Counted from the stretch's first letter, positions 18,346 through 30,779 are shown. The stretch is DNA of 64,000 nt from Microbacterium sp. CFH 31415 (GCF_022538185.1 NZ_JAKYXC010000002.1:124001-188000), one strand, 5' to 3'. Made by a program: numbers and translations. Notes: generated from the sequence alone by a model not told the origin.

Positions 18346-19329
18346 ATGACGGCACGGCGTGAGGCTCTCGCGCGCCTGGCGGCGCGGGCCGCAGGGATCG
18401 CGGCATCCGTCGTCATCGTGCTGTGGGGAGCGGCCACGCTCGCCTTCCTTGCCCTGCGGGTGATCCCCGGCGACCCCGTCGAGGTGATGCTCGGGCCGCA
18501 GGCCCAGGTCAGCGACGCGGTGAAGGATGCGATCCGGGTTGAACTCGGCCTCGACCGGCCCCCGCTGGAGCAGTACGTCGCCTACCTCGGGCAGCTGCTG
18601 CGCGGCGACCTCGGCGAGTCGTACCAGCTGCGGATGCCGGTGACCGAGGTCATCGGCCGTCAGCTGGGCGCCACGCTGCAACTCTCCGCACTCGCCCTGT
18701 TGATCGCCGTGGCGGTGGCGTTCGCCGTGGCGCTGCTCGCGCGCGGCCGGGCGTCGCGCAGCGCCGTCGCAGGCGTCGAGCTGGTGATCCTGTCCTCGCC
18801 GGTCTTCTGGATCGGCCTGCTCCTGCTGAGCATCTTCGCGTTCGGCCTCGGGTGGTTTCCCGTGGCGGGCTCGCGCAATCCCGCGACCATCGTGCTCCCT
18901 GCCGTCACGCTCGCCCTGCCGATCGCGGCGCTGCTCGGCCAGGTGCTCCGCGACGGCATCGAGGCCGCCGAGCGTCAGCCGTTCGCCACCACTGTGCGCG
19001 CCCGCGGCGCCGGGCCGACGTGGCTCACCCTCCACCACACGCTTCGGCACGGCGCCACCGGCGCACTCACGCTCGCCGCCTATCTGGTGGGTTCGCTCCT
19101 CGGCGGTGCGGTGCTCGTCGAGACCGTCTTCGCCCGCCCAGGGCTCGGACGCGTCACTCTCGCAGCCATCACCGACCGCGATCTCCCCGTGATCACGGGC
19201 ATCATCCTCCTGAGCGCGGTCGTCTTCGTCATCGTCAACCTCGTCGTCGAACTCACCTATCCGCTGCTCGACCCGCGGCTGCGGCGCGCACCGGGCACCG
19301 GCGTCGCTCGGGAGCAGGTGGTCGCATGA
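18346..19329 (+). CDS. ABC transporter permease (DppB-type)
   Basis: A 327-residue inner-membrane permease with six hydrophobic segments. It has the DppB signature region FLALRVIPGDPVEVMLG near the first helix and the EAA coupling loop in TTVRARGAGPTWLTLHHTLRHGA. It ends with a 4-base overlap (ATGA) with the next permease. Confidence 0.93.
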   Translation: MTARREALARLAARAAGIAASVVIVLWGAATLAFLALRVIPGDPVEVMLGPQAQVSDAVKDAIRVELGLDRPPLEQYVAYLGQLLRGDLGESYQLRMPVTEVIGRQLGATLQLSALALLIAVAVAFAVALLARGRASRSAVAGVELVILSSPVFWIGLLLLSIFAFGLGWFPVAGSRNPATIVLPAVTLALPIAALLGQVLRDGIEAAERQPFATTVRARGAGPTWLTLHHTLRHGATGALTLAAYLVGSLLGGAVLVETVFARPGLGRVTLAAITDRDLPVITGIILLSAVVFVIVNLVVELTYPLLDPRLRRAPGTGVAREQVVA

Positions 19330-20134
19330 GCGAGACCCGCCGGATCGGCATGACCGTCGCGCTCGTCGTGCTCGCGGCGATCGCCGCGGTCGCCGTCGCG
19401 CCCCAGCTCTTCGCCACGCACGACCCTCTCCAGACCGACGTGCGCGCCGCTCTGCTTCCCCCCAGCCCTGAGCACTTCTTCGGCACCGACCAGAGCGGCC
19501 GTGACGTCTACTCGCGCGTCGTCTACGGCACGGGCCGATCGGTCGGGATCGGCGTCCTGGCGACAGCCCTGGCGTTCGCGATCGGTCTGACGGTCGGTGC
19601 GCTGTCCGGCGTGGCCCCGCGCGTCGTCGACGCCGTCGCCATGCGGGCCACCGACATCCTTCTGGCCTTCCCCGAGTTCCTCATCGCGCTCGTCGTCGTC
19701 GCCGTGCTCGGACCGGGGCCGGTGAACGTCGCGATCGCGGTGACGATCGCCGCCGTCCCGATCTACATCCGCCTGGCGAGGGTGCAGACCCGCTCGCTGC
19801 GACTCGCCGAGCACGTCGAGGCGGCGCGCATCCTCGGAATCTCGGCGCCGCTGGCGTTCACGCGTCACGTCGTCCCCGGCGTCGTGGGGGCGCTGAGCGT
19901 TCTCGCGACCATCGGCATCGGCTCGAGCATCCTCGCCGCCGCCGGGCTCAGCTTCCTCGGCCTGGGGCCGACCGAGCCGAGCCCCGAGTGGGGCCTGATG
20001 CTCGCGGGCGGGCGCAACGTGATCGGGCAGGCATGGTGGGTGTCGGCGTTCCCGGGCGCCGCGATCACGCTCACGGTGATCGCGGCGACGATCGTCGGCC
20101 GAGTCCTGCGCGCCCGAGCGGAGGGGCGCACACG

Positions 20135-20138
<4 letters not shown>
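19326..20138 (+). CDS. ABC transporter permease (DppC-type)
   Basis: A 270-residue permease. The N-terminal helix is followed by the DppC hallmark HFFGTDQSGRDVYSRVVYGTGRS, and the EAA loop is EAARILGISAPLAFTRHVVP. The C-terminus has the GLSFLGLGPTEPSPEWGLML motif of this group. Start and stop both overlap neighbours by four bases, so the importer is a translationally coupled operon. Confidence 0.94.
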
Positions 20139-21682
<1,544 letters not shown>

Positions 21683-21689
21683 ACTCATC

Positions 21690-21885
21690 GCAGCAGCATC
21701 GATCCGGCCATCACCGGGGAGCTCTCGGAAGAACAGGACTCCGGTCCCCATTAGAACCGAGCGGGTCAGGCCCGTCACAGCCGCAGTGAGAGAGGGTCTC
21801 CGCCGTTCGGCGGGGGTCACGCGGGGTGGTACCGCGGCTCGAAAGGGTCGTCCTCGCAGGAAGCACCGCAACCTGCTGGAGTGAC
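21690..21885 (+). promoter_or_regulatory. T-box riboswitch (ileS, translational type)
   Basis: The leader shows GATCCGGCCATCACCGGGGAG with specifier codon ATC (isoleucine) at 21710-21712 in a short stem I, then the conserved T-box TGGTACCGCGG at 21827-21837 that pairs with the acceptor end of uncharged tRNA-Ile. The ribosome site GGAG (21878-21881) can be masked by TCC (21851-21853) and GCAGG (21856-21860) pairing with CCTGC (21872-21876), so control is at translation, as in other actinobacterial ileS T-boxes. Confidence 0.95.
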
Positions 21886-24800
21886 ATGACCTACCCCAAG
21901 TCCTCGTTCGGACCCGCCGCCGACTCCGTCGTGCCGAGCCCGCGCTTCCCCGAGATCGAGCGCGACACGCTGGCGTTCTGGCAGTCCGACAACACGTTCC
22001 GCGCATCCATCGCGCAGCGTGAGGGCGCCGAGGAGTGGGTGTTCTACGACGGCCCGCCGTTCGCGAACGGTCTGCCGCACTACGGTCACCTGCTCACCGG
22101 CTATGCCAAGGATCTGTTCCCGCGCTTCCAGACGATGCTGGGCAAGAGGGTCGACCGCGTGTTCGGGTGGGACACGCACGGCCTGCCCGCGGAGCTCGAG
22201 GCGATGAAGCAGCTCGGCATCACCGAGAAGACCCAGATCGAGGAGATGGGCATCGCGGCGTTCAACGCGAAGGCCCGCGAGTCGGTCCTCGCCTACACGC
22301 GCGAGTGGGAGGACTACGTCACGCGTCAGGCGCGCTGGGTCGATTTCGAGCGCGGCTACAAGACGCTCGACCCGTCGTACATGGAGTCGGTGCTGTGGGC
22401 GTTCAAGACCCTGCACGATAAGGGACTCGCGTATGAGGGGCACCGCGTGCTGCCGTACTGCTGGCGCGATGAGACGCCCCTGTCGACCCATGAGCTGCGC
22501 ATGGACGACGACGTCTACAAGATGCGCCAGGACCCCTCGGTCACGGTGACGTTCCCGCTCGTCGGAATGAAGGCCGAGGCCCTCGGACTCACCGGCGTGC
22601 GCGCGCTGGCGTGGACGACGACGCCCTGGACCCTGCCGACGAACTTCGCCCTCGCGGTGGGTCCCGACATCCGCTACGTCGTGCTGCCGGGTGGCCCAGC
22701 CGGCGCGGCCGACGTGCACCACACGCCGGACGGACGGGCCGACGAGCCCGCCGAGGCTTACGCGCACAGGTACCTCCTCGCCGAGGAGCTGCTCGCCGGG
22801 TACGCGAAGGACCTCGGCTACGAGAGCGCTGAAGCGGCACGCGAGGCCGTCGTCCAGACGGTGATGGGCTCCGAGCTCGAGGACGTGTCCTACGACCGGC
22901 TGTTCGACTACTACGCGGATGCCGAGACCTGGGGCACCGGGACCGCCTGGCGCATCCTCGTCGACGACTACGTCACGACCGGCGACGGCACCGGAATCGT
23001 CCACCAGGCCCCGGCCTACGGCGAGGACGACCAGCGCGTCACCGAGGCTGCCGGCATCCCGCTCATCATGAGCCTCGACGATGGCGGACGGTTCCTGCCG
23101 CAGGTGACGGATGTCGCCGGCGAGCTGTGGATGGATGCCAATCGCCCACTGATCCGCCTGCTCCGTCAGGAGGGCCGCCTGCTGCGCGAGGCGAGCTACG
23201 AGCACTCGTACCCCCACTGCTGGCGGTGCCGCAACCCGCTCATCTACCGCGCGGTGTCGAGCTGGTTCGTGCGGGTGACCGACATCAAGGACCGCCTGCT
23301 CGCGAACAACGAGCTGATCACCTGGGTGCCCGCGAACGTCAAGCACGGCCAGTTCGGCAAATGGCTCGAGGGCGCGCGCGACTGGTCCATCAGCCGCAAC
23401 CGCTACTGGGGTTCGCCGATCCCGGTGTGGAAGAGCGACGACCCCGAGTACCCGCGCGTCGACGTGTACGGCTCGCTCGAGGAGATGGAGCGCGACTTCG
23501 GCCGCCTCCCGCGCAACGCGGACGGCGAGGTCGACCTGCATCGTCCGTTCATCGACGAGCTGACCCGCCCGAACCCCGACGACCCGACAGGCGCGAGTAC
23601 GATGCGCCGGATCGAGGACGTCTTCGACGTGTGGTTCGACTCGGGCTCCATGCCCTACGCGCAGGTGCACTACCCGTTCGAGAATCAGGAATGGTTCGAG
23701 GAGCACTCGCCCGCCGACTTCATCGTCGAGTACATCGGGCAGACCCGCGGCTGGTTCTACGTGATGCACGTCCTGTCGACGGCGCTGTTCGACCGCCCGG
23801 CGTTCACCGGGGTGTCGTGCCACGGCATCGTGCTGGGCAGCGACGGGCTGAAGATGTCGAAGTCGCTGCAGAATTACCCCGACGTCAGCGAAGTGTTCGA
23901 TCGCGACGGGTCCGACGCCATGCGCTGGTTCCTCATGGCCAGCTCCGTGCTGCGCGGCGGCAACCTCGTCGTCACCGAGGAGGGCATCCGCGCCGGCGTG
24001 CGGGAGTTCATGCTGCCGCTGTGGAACGCCTGGTACTTCTTCGCGACCTACGCCAACGCGTCCGGACCCGACGGCTATGAAGCCACCTGGCGCACCGACT
24101 CGACCGACGTTCTCGATCGCTACATCCTGTCGCTGCTGGGCGACCTCGTGCGCGACGTCGCGGTCGACCTCGGAGGCCTCGACTCGACGCTGGCTGCGGG
24201 GAAGCTGCGGGACTTCGCGGAAGCACTGACCAACTGGTACATCCGCCGTTCGCGCGACCGCTTCTGGGTCGGCGTGACCGATGACCCGACGAGCCGCGAC
24301 GCGTTCGACACCCTCTACACGGTGCTCGAGACGCTCACCCGGGTCGCCGCACCGCTCATCCCGCTCGTCTCGGAACGGGTCTGGCAAGGGCTGACCGGCG
24401 GCCGCAGCGTGCACCTGCAGGACTGGCCCGATGCCGCGGCGTTCCCGGCTGCCGACGACATCCGCACCGCGATGGACGCCGTCCGCCAGGTGTCGAGCGT
24501 CGCCAACGCGTTGCGCAAGAAGGAGGGCAAGCGCGTGCGCCTGCCGCTGGCGAAGCTCACGGTGGTCGTGCCGGATGCCGCGTCCCTCGCGCAGTTCGAC
24601 GGCATCCTGCGCGACGAGCTCAACGTCAAGGCGGTCGAGCTCGTCGAGCTCGACGGCGGCGTCGCGGAGCGCTACGGCATCAGCAAGCGGCTGACGGTCA
24701 ACGCCCGCGCGGCGGGGCCGCGTCTGGGGAAGCAGGTGCAGCACGTCATCTCGGGTGCGAAGGCCGGCGTGTGGGAGGAGATCGACGGCGTGGTCGTCGT

Positions 24801-25245
24801 CGACGGCATCGCCCTGCAGGAGGGCGAGTACGAGCTCACTCTGGAAGCCGGCGGGGTCGACGAGGGCACCGCGATCGCGCTGCTCGCGGACGGCGGCTTC
24901 GTGCTCCTCGACACCGCGACGACGCCCGAGCTCGAAGCGGAGGGCCTGGCCCGCGACGTGATCCGCGCCGTGCAGGACACCCGCAAGGCGGCAGGGTTCG
25001 ACGTGAGCGACCGCATCCGTCTCGAGCTCGCCTTCGACGACATCGACGATCGCGTCGGCGTCGAGACGGCGTTCACCATCGCGGACGTCGCGGGGGAGAC
25101 CCTCGCGGTCGAGCACGCCCTCTACGGGCCGCGCGGCAGCCTTCCTGACACCGATCCGCACCACACGGCCGAGTTCCCCGCGGGAACGTTCGCGAACCGC
25201 GGAGCGTTCGCGGTCTCCGTGACGAAGGTGGAGGCGTCCGCATGA
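21886..25245 (+). CDS. ileS: isoleucine--tRNA ligase
   Basis: A 1119-residue class I synthetase, the long eukaryote-like (type 2) form. HIGH-type motif HYGH at 65-68 in [19 protein letters not shown] at 656-660 in [12 protein letters not shown]; the editing domain shows [17 protein letters not shown]. The anticodon domain is followed by an extended C-terminus without the zinc-binding Cys4 of the E. coli type. The long type can resist mupirocin, which is family knowledge and untested here. Start ATG 21886 lies directly behind the T-box ribosome site. It overlaps folC by 4 bases. Confidence 0.97.
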   Translation: MTYPKSSFGPAADSVVPSPRFPEIERDTLAFWQSDNTFRASIAQREGAEEWVFYDGPPFANGLPHYGHLLTGYAKDLFPRFQTMLGKRVDRVFGWDTHGLPAELEAMKQLGITEKTQIEEMGIAAFNAKARESVLAYTREWEDYVTRQARWVDFERGYKTLDPSYMESVLWAFKTLHDKGLAYEGHRVLPYCWRDETPLSTHELRMDDDVYKMRQDPSVTVTFPLVGMKAEALGLTGVRALAWTTTPWTLPTNFALAVGPDIRYVVLPGGPAGAADVHHTPDGRADEPAEAYAHRYLLAEELLAGYAKDLGYESAEAAREAVVQTVMGSELEDVSYDRLFDYYADAETWGTGTAWRILVDDYVTTGDGTGIVHQAPAYGEDDQRVTEAAGIPLIMSLDDGGRFLPQVTDVAGELWMDANRPLIRLLRQEGRLLREASYEHSYPHCWRCRNPLIYRAVSSWFVRVTDIKDRLLANNELITWVPANVKHGQFGKWLEGARDWSISRNRYWGSPIPVWKSDDPEYPRVDVYGSLEEMERDFGRLPRNADGEVDLHRPFIDELTRPNPDDPTGASTMRRIEDVFDVWFDSGSMPYAQVHYPFENQEWFEEHSPADFIVEYIGQTRGWFYVMHVLSTALFDRPAFTGVSCHGIVLGSDGLKMSKSLQNYPDVSEVFDRDGSDAMRWFLMASSVLRGGNLVVTEEGIRAGVREFMLPLWNAWYFFATYANASGPDGYEATWRTDSTDVLDRYILSLLGDLVRDVAVDLGGLDSTLAAGKLRDFAEALTNWYIRRSRDRFWVGVTDDPTSRDAFDTLYTVLETLTRVAAPLIPLVSERVWQGLTGGRSVHLQDWPDAAAFPAADDIRTAMDAVRQVSSVANALRKKEGKRVRLPLAKLTVVVPDAASLAQFDGILRDELNVKAVELVELDGGVAERYGISKRLTVNARAAGPRLGKQVQHVISGAKAGVWEEIDGVVVVDGIALQEGEYELTLEAGGVDEGTAIALLADGGFVLLDTATTPELEAEGLARDVIRAVQDTRKAAGFDVSDRIRLELAFDDIDDRVGVETAFTIADVAGETLAVEHALYGPRGSLPDTDPHHTAEFPAGTFANRGAFAVSVTKVEASA

Positions 25246-26600
25246 GTGATCGCGATGTGAGTCGCGCCGACGCGGTCTACGCGGCGCTGCTGGAGCGGCA
25301 GGGGGAGCGATGGGTGCAGCCGCGCGTCGAGCGCACCCGCCGTGTGCTGGAGCTGCTCGACGATCCGCAGAAGACCTACCGCGTCGTGCATGTGACGGGT
25401 ACGAACGGCAAGACCTCGACCAGCCGCATCATCGAGAGCCTGGTGCGCGCACACGGGCTGCGGACGGGGCTGTTCACGAGCCCGCACCTCGCGCGCTTCA
25501 CCGAGCGCATCATGGTGGACGGCGAGCCCATCGCCGACGGGGCCGTCGCTGACGCGTGGGATGAGATCGAGCCGTTCGTGGCCTTGGTCGACGCCGAGCT
25601 CGAGGCCGCCGGCGACGCGCCGCTGACGTTCTTCGAGCTGCTCACAGTGCTCGCCTTCGTCGCCTTCGCGGACGCCCCGATCGACGTGCTCGTTCTCGAG
25701 GTCGGCATGGGCGGATCGTGGGACTCGACCAACACCGCCGACGGTGATGTCGCCGTGTTCACGCCCATCGACATCGATCACGCCGACCGGCTCGGCGACA
25801 CGATCGCCGAAATCGCAGCGGTGAAGGCGGGGATCATCAAAGACGGCGCAGCAGTCGTATCGGCGCGCCAGGATCCCGCTGCCGAGCGTGTGCTGCGAGA
25901 CGCGGCCGCCGCGCACGGCGCGAGCATCGCGTTCGAGGGCGAGGACTTCGGTCTCGCCGAGCAGCGGCTCGCCGTCGGCGGGCAGCAGATCACCGTGCGC
26001 GGTCTCGCCGGCACCTACGACGAGGAGTACCTCCCGCTCTACGGTGGACACCAGGGCTTCAACGCGGCACTCGCGATCGCCGCCGTCGAGGCGCTCATCG
26101 GCGGCGCCTCGCAGGCGATCGCGGGCGCCGTGCTCACCGAGGGACTCGCGCGGGCGACCGCACCCGGCCGCCTGCAGCTCGTCGGAGTCGCGCCGACCGT
26201 CCTCGTCGACGCCGCCCACAACCCGCACGGTGCGCGGGCCCTCGTCGCAGCGCTGCGGGAGTCGTTCGACTTCGACGAGTGGGGCGTCGTGCTCGGGGTG
26301 CTGGGCGACAAGGATGCCGCAGGGATAGTGGCGGAGCTGGCACCGGTCGCCAGCCACGTCTTCGCGACCGCGCCGGCGTCGGAGCGCGCCGAGCACGCCG
26401 ACCGGCTCGCCGATCTGGCGGAGTCGCACGAGCTGCCAGTCACCGTCTACGACGACCTCGCGCAGGCCGCGGAGGCCGCGCGGGCGTGGGGAGCCGACTC
26501 CGCACGCCGTGCAGTGATCATCGCCGGGTCCGTCGTGCTCGCGGGCGAGGCGATCACCCTGGCCGACGCCGAGGAATGGAAGAGCGGGTGGGAGGCATGA
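25242..26600 (+). CDS. folC: bifunctional dihydrofolate/folylpolyglutamate synthase
   Basis: A 452-residue Mur-ligase-like enzyme that adds glutamate to dihydropteroate and then to folates. The P-loop VTGTNGKTS is at 51-59; the folate-binding [13 protein letters not shown] follows; [14 protein letters not shown] and the C-terminal [11 protein letters not shown] are family hallmarks. ATGA overlap with ileS. The DUF4233 gene overlaps its end. Confidence 0.95.
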   Translation: MSDRDVSRADAVYAALLERQGERWVQPRVERTRRVLELLDDPQKTYRVVHVTGTNGKTSTSRIIESLVRAHGLRTGLFTSPHLARFTERIMVDGEPIADGAVADAWDEIEPFVALVDAELEAAGDAPLTFFELLTVLAFVAFADAPIDVLVLEVGMGGSWDSTNTADGDVAVFTPIDIDHADRLGDTIAEIAAVKAGIIKDGAAVVSARQDPAAERVLRDAAAAHGASIAFEGEDFGLAEQRLAVGGQQITVRGLAGTYDEEYLPLYGGHQGFNAALAIAAVEALIGGASQAIAGAVLTEGLARATAPGRLQLVGVAPTVLVDAAHNPHGARALVAALRESFDFDEWGVVLGVLGDKDAAGIVAELAPVASHVFATAPASERAEHADRLADLAESHELPVTVYDDLAQAAEAARAWGADSARRAVIIAGSVVLAGEAITLADAEEWKSGWEA

Positions 26601-27019
26601 CCGGCACCGCCCCTCAGCAGCCTGCCCGGCGTGCCCGCGGCGCCGCGGAGTCGCTCGCGTCGATCGTCCTCGCGTTCGAGTCGATCATCGCGTTCCTCGG
26701 CGGCCTCGTGATCTACGGCCTCAAGGCACTCCCCGAACCCATCGAGCCCTGGTGGGGCATCGTCGCGGGATCCGTCGTCGCCGTGCTGATGGTCCTCACC
26801 GGCCGTTTCGTTCGCTATCGCTGGGGCATCGCCGTCGGCTGGGTGCTCCAGGTCATCGTGGCGCTGGGCGCGTTCCTCGTTCCGGCGCTCGGGCTGGTGG
26901 CACTCATTTTCGGTGGGATGTACGCGTATGCGACGATCAAGGGAGCCCAGCTCGATCGGCGCAACGCGCAGCTCGCGGCGAATCCCCCACAAGAAGCCGG
27001 AACGGCGAACGGAGACTGA
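26597..27019 (+). CDS. DUF4233 membrane protein
   Basis: A 140-residue protein with three or four membrane segments (LASIVLAFESIIAFLGGLVIYGL; WWGIVAGSVVAVLMVLTG; WGIAVGWVLQVIVALGAFLVPALG; a final short one). DUF4233 proteins are found between folC and ndk in many actinobacteria; their function is unknown. It overlaps folC by 4 bases and ndk follows after one base. Confidence 0.88.
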   Translation: MTGTAPQQPARRARGAAESLASIVLAFESIIAFLGGLVIYGLKALPEPIEPWWGIVAGSVVAVLMVLTGRFVRYRWGIAVGWVLQVIVALGAFLVPALGLVALIFGGMYAYATIKGAQLDRRNAQLAANPPQEAGTANGD

Positions 27020-27020
27020 C

Positions 27021-27437
27021 ATGGCCACCGAAGAGACCCTCGTCCTGGTCAAGCCCGACGGAGTGGCGCGCGGCTTGACCGGTGCGATCCTCGCCCGCAT
27101 CGAGGCGAAGGGGTACTCCCTCGTCGACATCCGCCTGGTGGAACCCGACCGCAGCACCCTCGAGCGGCACTACGCCGAGCACGAGGGCAAGCCGTTCTAC
27201 GAGCCGCTCCTCGAGTTCATGATGTCCGGTCCGTCGGTGGCGATCCGCCTCGCCGGGAACCGCGTCATCGAGGGCTTCCGCTCGCTGGCGGGCACCACCG
27301 ACCCGACCACGGCCGCGCCGGGCACCATCCGGGGGGACCTCGGCCGCGACTGGGGTCTCAAGGTGCAGCAGAACCTCGTGCACGGCTCAGACAGCCCCGA
27401 ATCGGCCGCGCGCGAGCTGGGGATCTGGTTCGCCTGA
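27021..27437 (+). CDS. ndk: nucleoside diphosphate kinase
   Basis: A 138-residue enzyme moving the gamma phosphate from ATP to other NDPs. The phosphorylated His is His121 in NLVHGSDS; LVKPDGVARGL near the start and GTIRGDL are conserved. Length is that of the family. Its start follows the DUF4233 stop by one base, which makes a coupled four-gene run ileS-folC-DUF4233-ndk. It ends 6 bases from the convergent VKOR gene. Confidence 0.97.
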   Translation: MATEETLVLVKPDGVARGLTGAILARIEAKGYSLVDIRLVEPDRSTLERHYAEHEGKPFYEPLLEFMMSGPSVAIRLAGNRVIEGFRSLAGTTDPTTAAPGTIRGDLGRDWGLKVQQNLVHGSDSPESAARELGIWFA

Positions 27438-27443
27438 TTCGGC

Positions 27444-28052
27444 TCAGCCGGGGAAGATGCGCTGGAGCGCGTCCAGCTCCACCTGCGCGATGATCGCGAT
27501 GACGGCGTAGCTTCCCACGGCGAGCAGCGGGAGCCAGCCCATCAGGCGCTCCGACGCCGAGCGCACTCCGGCCGGCACCGCCACGATGCCCGAGCGCAGG
27601 ATGTGCAGGGTGACGGCGTAGAACGTCGGGATCGTGACGACCCAGGTGACCATGCACCAGGGGCACAGCGTGCCGAGCTCGAAGATGCTCTGGCTGATGA
27701 GCCAGATCACGAAGCCGAACGCGAAGGTCATCCCCAGCTCGAAGAGCCACCAGAACCAGCGGGCGAACCGCGCGCCGGCGAGGATCGCGACGCCGACCAC
27801 GATCGGGGCGACCCACCCCGCAAGGCCCAGGATCGGGTTCGGGAACCCGAACACGCTGCCCTGCCATGACCCGAGGTTCGCGGTGCACTGCACCAGTGGG
27901 CTGAAGTCGCACGACGCGATGGCGTCGGGATCGGCGAGCAGGTGCAGGCGCTCCATCGTGAGCGCGAAGGCGGCGATCCACCCGATCACACCGGCGATGA
28001 TCAGCCAGACGGCCAGGCCGGCGGGACGGGTGTGGGTCTGGGCGCGCGGCAT
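27444..28052 (-). CDS. vitamin K epoxide reductase (VKOR) family protein
   Basis: A 202-residue membrane protein with about five helices. The four key cysteines are visible: loop pair Cys48 and Cys56 (SCDFSPLVQC) and active-site CPWC at Cys130 and Cys133, with the following quinone site. Bacterial VKORs reoxidise a DsbA-like partner for disulfide formation in exported proteins, passing electrons to menaquinone. No fused thioredoxin domain and no partner gene nearby. ATG 28052 has GAGG in front; an upstream GTG at 28196 would add 48 residues with no membrane or family character. Confidence 0.93.
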   Translation of the reverse strand: MPRAQTHTRPAGLAVWLIIAGVIGWIAAFALTMERLHLLADPDAIASCDFSPLVQCTANLGSWQGSVFGFPNPILGLAGWVAPIVVGVAILAGARFARWFWWLFELGMTFAFGFVIWLISQSIFELGTLCPWCMVTWVVTIPTFYAVTLHILRSGIVAVPAGVRSASERLMGWLPLLAVGSYAVIAIIAQVELDALQRIFPG

Positions 28053-28355
28053 GCCTCGGATTATGGCATCGGAGGTTGAGCGGATGCCGCGCGTCGAACC
28101 GTGGAAAACCCTCGGCGTGGCGTCGGCGAGCAATCGGCGGGCGAAAGTGCGATAATGGTCGTCGATGCCCCGCGGCCGCGCCGCGACCCGCATCACCAGA
28201 AGACTTCAGGGCGACGAATGCCCTTGGCAGCGTGAGCTCCCGCCGCATGAGCCGGGATCCCGTTGCAGACCGAGTGAGTTCGCGGCACCGCAGGTGCGGC
28301 ACCGCAAGAGATTTCGCCGGGCGGCGCGCGGTGCCGACCCGCAGGGAGTAAGCCA
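28053..28355 (+). promoter_or_regulatory. rne upstream region with possible promoter and tandem repeat
   Basis: This 303-bp gap has no gene. GATAAT at 28151-28156 is a near-perfect -10 element for rightward transcription, which would give a leader near 195 bases. Inside it GCGGCACCGCA occurs twice (28282-28292 and 28296-28306) with CCGC-AGGT-GCGG hairpin potential between. RNase E mRNAs often carry long autoregulated leaders; that role here is inference. Confidence 0.45.
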
Positions 28356-30725
28356 GTGATGGCCGATGGAACAGATGCAGACCTCAACCCCCAGAACGAA
28401 TCGGATGCCGCGCTAGCGCCGGATGCTGCGGACACCGCGGCGACCGACGCGGCGAACGACCCAGCCGATCTCGCGGAGGCTGAGACCGAAGCCGTGATCG
28501 AGGCCGTCGAGGTCCTCGAAGAGGGCGGCGCAGCGCCCGTGACGGAAGTCGGCGCCACCGAGGCGGCGCCGGGCTCCGGCGCGGCCGACGCGGCGGCGGA
28601 CGCCGCGAGTACGCTCGAGGCGCCGATCGAAGCGGAGGCGACGACAGAGCCGGAGACCTCCGGAGAGCCCGAGCCGCAGGCTCCGCTGACCGCGGTGGGC
28701 CTCGGACTCCTGCCCGAGGACTTCGTGTCCCAGGTGTCGACACAGCTGCACTTCTACGCACCCGAGATTGCGTTCCTGCCTCCGGCGCCCGACGAGGAGC
28801 GCGAGCGCGACTCCGAGCAGTCGTCCGGATCGCCGCGGCGTCGCAGTCGCCGCCGCGGCGGAGAGGGCCGGGACGAGGCATCCGCTCCGTCCGAGCCCGC
28901 GCAGCCGCGCCAGCGCGCCGTCGAGCTGATCACCGAGCCGCAGCGCATCAAGGGCTCGACGCGCCTCGAGGCAAAGAAGCAGCGCCGCCGTGACGGCCGT
29001 GAGGCCGGCCGCCGTCGCGCGGTCGTGACCGAGGCGGAGTTCCTCGCACGCCGCGAGGCCGTCGACCGCGTCATGATCGTCCGCTCCAAGAACGGTCGCA
29101 TCCAGATCGCCGTGCTCGAAGACAACGTTCTCGTCGAGCATTACGTCGCGCGCAACCAGGACGCCTCGCTCATCGGCAACGTGTACCTCGGTCGCGTGCA
29201 GAACGTGCTGCCGAGCATGGAGGCCGCGTTCGTCGACATCGGCCGCGGCCGCAACGCCGTGCTGTACTCCGGCGAGGTTGACTGGGACGCGGTGGAGACC
29301 GGCAACCAGCCACGCCGCATCGAACTCGCGCTCAAGTCGGGTGACAAGGTTCTCGTGCAGGTCACGAAGGACCCCGTGGGTCACAAGGGTGCGCGTCTGA
29401 CGAGCCAGATCTCGCTGCCGGGCCGCTACCTCGTGTACGTGCCGGGCGGAGCCATGAACGGCATCTCCCGCAAGCTCCCCGACACCGAGCGCGCGCGCCT
29501 CAAGAAGATCCTCAAGGAGGTGCTGCCGGAGTCGTCGGGTGTCATCGTCCGCACCGCCGCCGAGGGCGCCACCGAAGACCAGCTCACGCGCGACGTGCAG
29601 CGGCTCACTACGCAGTGGGAGCATGTCAGCAAGCAGGTCCAGACGATCCAGGCGCCGGCGCTCCTCCACTCCGAGCCCGACCTCCTCGTCAAGATCGTGC
29701 GCGACGTGTTCAATGAGGACTTCACGCGCATGCTCATCCAGGGCGAGGACGCGCACCAGACCATCACGAAGTACGTCGAGAGCGTCGCGCCCGACCTGCT
29801 CGAGCGCGTCGTGGCCTACGAGGGCGATCGCGACCCGTTCGACGAGTTCCGTGTCACCGAGCAGATCGAGAAGGCGCTGGACCGCAAGGTCTGGCTGCCG
29901 TCCGGTGGCTCGCTGGTCATCGACCGCACCGAGGCGATGACAGTCGTAGACGTCAACACCGGGAAGTTCGTCGGCTCGGGTGGAAACCTCGAAGAGACCG
30001 TGACGAAGAACAACCTCGAGGCTGCCGAGGAGATCGTTCGCCAGCTGAGGCTGCGTGACATCGGCGGCATCATCGTCGTCGACTTCATCGACATGGTGCT
30101 CGAGTCCAACCGCGATCTGGTCCTGCGACGCCTGGTCGAGTGCCTCAGCCGCGACCGCACGAAGCACCAGGTCGCCGAGGTCACTTCCCTCGGCCTCGTG
30201 CAGATGACGCGCAAGAAGCTGGGCCTCGGGCTGCTCGAGACCTTCAGCGAGCCCTGCGAGGTCTGCGCCGGCCGCGGCGTGATCGTGCACCACGACCCCG
30301 TCGTCAAGCACCGCGGCGCGCAGTCGCCGGGCGGTGCGCCCTCGGGCCGCCGCTCCCGCGGCGGAGGAGGCGCGCAGCAGCAGGCCACCGGCGGCTCCAA
30401 CGGCACGCACGTGATCACCGAGGGCGTCAAGTCTGCGCTCGCGCAGATCGCCGCGTCGACCATCCACCACCACGACGAGGTCCCGGCAGATGAGCCGGCC
30501 GCGGTCGAGGCGCCGGCGGAGCGGCCGAAGAAGGCCCGGAAGAAGCGCGGCGACGCGGCCAAGACGAAGGCCAAGGCGCCCAAGACCGAGAAGGACATCC
30601 TGCTCGATTCGGTGCTCGAGGCGCTTCCCGAGCCGAAGGCCCCGGGGCAGGGCCGGTCGCGCCGCCGCGTGACCACGGCCGCCCTCACCGGCACGCCGGT
30701 GTCGCACACGCCCTCCGAGGACTGA
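28356..30725 (+). CDS. rne: ribonuclease E/G
   Basis: A 789-residue endonuclease of RNA decay and rRNA/tRNA processing. An acidic, Ala/Glu-rich disordered N-terminal extension (about 1-190) precedes the S1-like and catalytic domain: QIAVLEDNVLVEHYVARNQDASLIGNVYLGRVQNVLPSMEAAFVDIG as the S1 start, TVVDVNTGKFVGSGG with the metal-binding Asp, and the Zn-link cysteines 634 and 637 (CEVCAGRG). A Lys/Arg-rich tail follows. This placement of the long arms on both sides is the actinobacterial architecture. GTG 28356 and ATG 28359 are both possible starts; AGGGAG lies 7 bases before the GTG. Confidence 0.94.
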   Translation: MMADGTDADLNPQNESDAALAPDAADTAATDAANDPADLAEAETEAVIEAVEVLEEGGAAPVTEVGATEAAPGSGAADAAADAASTLEAPIEAEATTEPETSGEPEPQAPLTAVGLGLLPEDFVSQVSTQLHFYAPEIAFLPPAPDEERERDSEQSSGSPRRRSRRRGGEGRDEASAPSEPAQPRQRAVELITEPQRIKGSTRLEAKKQRRRDGREAGRRRAVVTEAEFLARREAVDRVMIVRSKNGRIQIAVLEDNVLVEHYVARNQDASLIGNVYLGRVQNVLPSMEAAFVDIGRGRNAVLYSGEVDWDAVETGNQPRRIELALKSGDKVLVQVTKDPVGHKGARLTSQISLPGRYLVYVPGGAMNGISRKLPDTERARLKKILKEVLPESSGVIVRTAAEGATEDQLTRDVQRLTTQWEHVSKQVQTIQAPALLHSEPDLLVKIVRDVFNEDFTRMLIQGEDAHQTITKYVESVAPDLLERVVAYEGDRDPFDEFRVTEQIEKALDRKVWLPSGGSLVIDRTEAMTVVDVNTGKFVGSGGNLEETVTKNNLEAAEEIVRQLRLRDIGGIIVVDFIDMVLESNRDLVLRRLVECLSRDRTKHQVAEVTSLGLVQMTRKKLGLGLLETFSEPCEVCAGRGVIVHHDPVVKHRGAQSPGGAPSGRRSRGGGGAQQQATGGSNGTHVITEGVKSALAQIAASTIHHHDEVPADEPAAVEAPAERPKKARKKRGDAAKTKAKAPKTEKDILLDSVLEALPEPKAPGQGRSRRRVTTAALTGTPVSHTPSED

Positions 30726-30730
30726 TCTCG

Positions 30731-30779
30731 ACGACGCGCCGTCCGCCTGCTCCGAAGGGGTCAGCGGCCGGCGCGTCGT
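30731..30779. terminator. bidirectional hairpin between rne and the DUF4031 gene
   Basis: ACGACGCGCCG (30731-30741) and CGGCGCGTCGT (30769-30779) are exact reverse complements with a 27-base loop. It sits between convergent genes and reaches into the 3' end of the DUF4031 gene. Confidence 0.6.

Noticed and set aside
21817..25164. Open frame of 1115 codons on the minus strand opposite ileS
   Set aside because: Its product is rich in Arg, Asp, Val and His typical of GC-rich antisense frames, has no ribosome site and no domain; ileS on the plus strand is certain.
28053..28196. N-terminal extension of the VKOR protein to GTG 28196
   Set aside because: The added residues are basic and unlike VKOR; ATG 28052 with GAGG gives the usual start before the first helix.
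28413..30707. Minus-strand frame of 764 codons opposite rne
   Set aside because: Same third-position GC shadow effect; no family features, and the plus-strand RNase E has catalytic motifs throughout.
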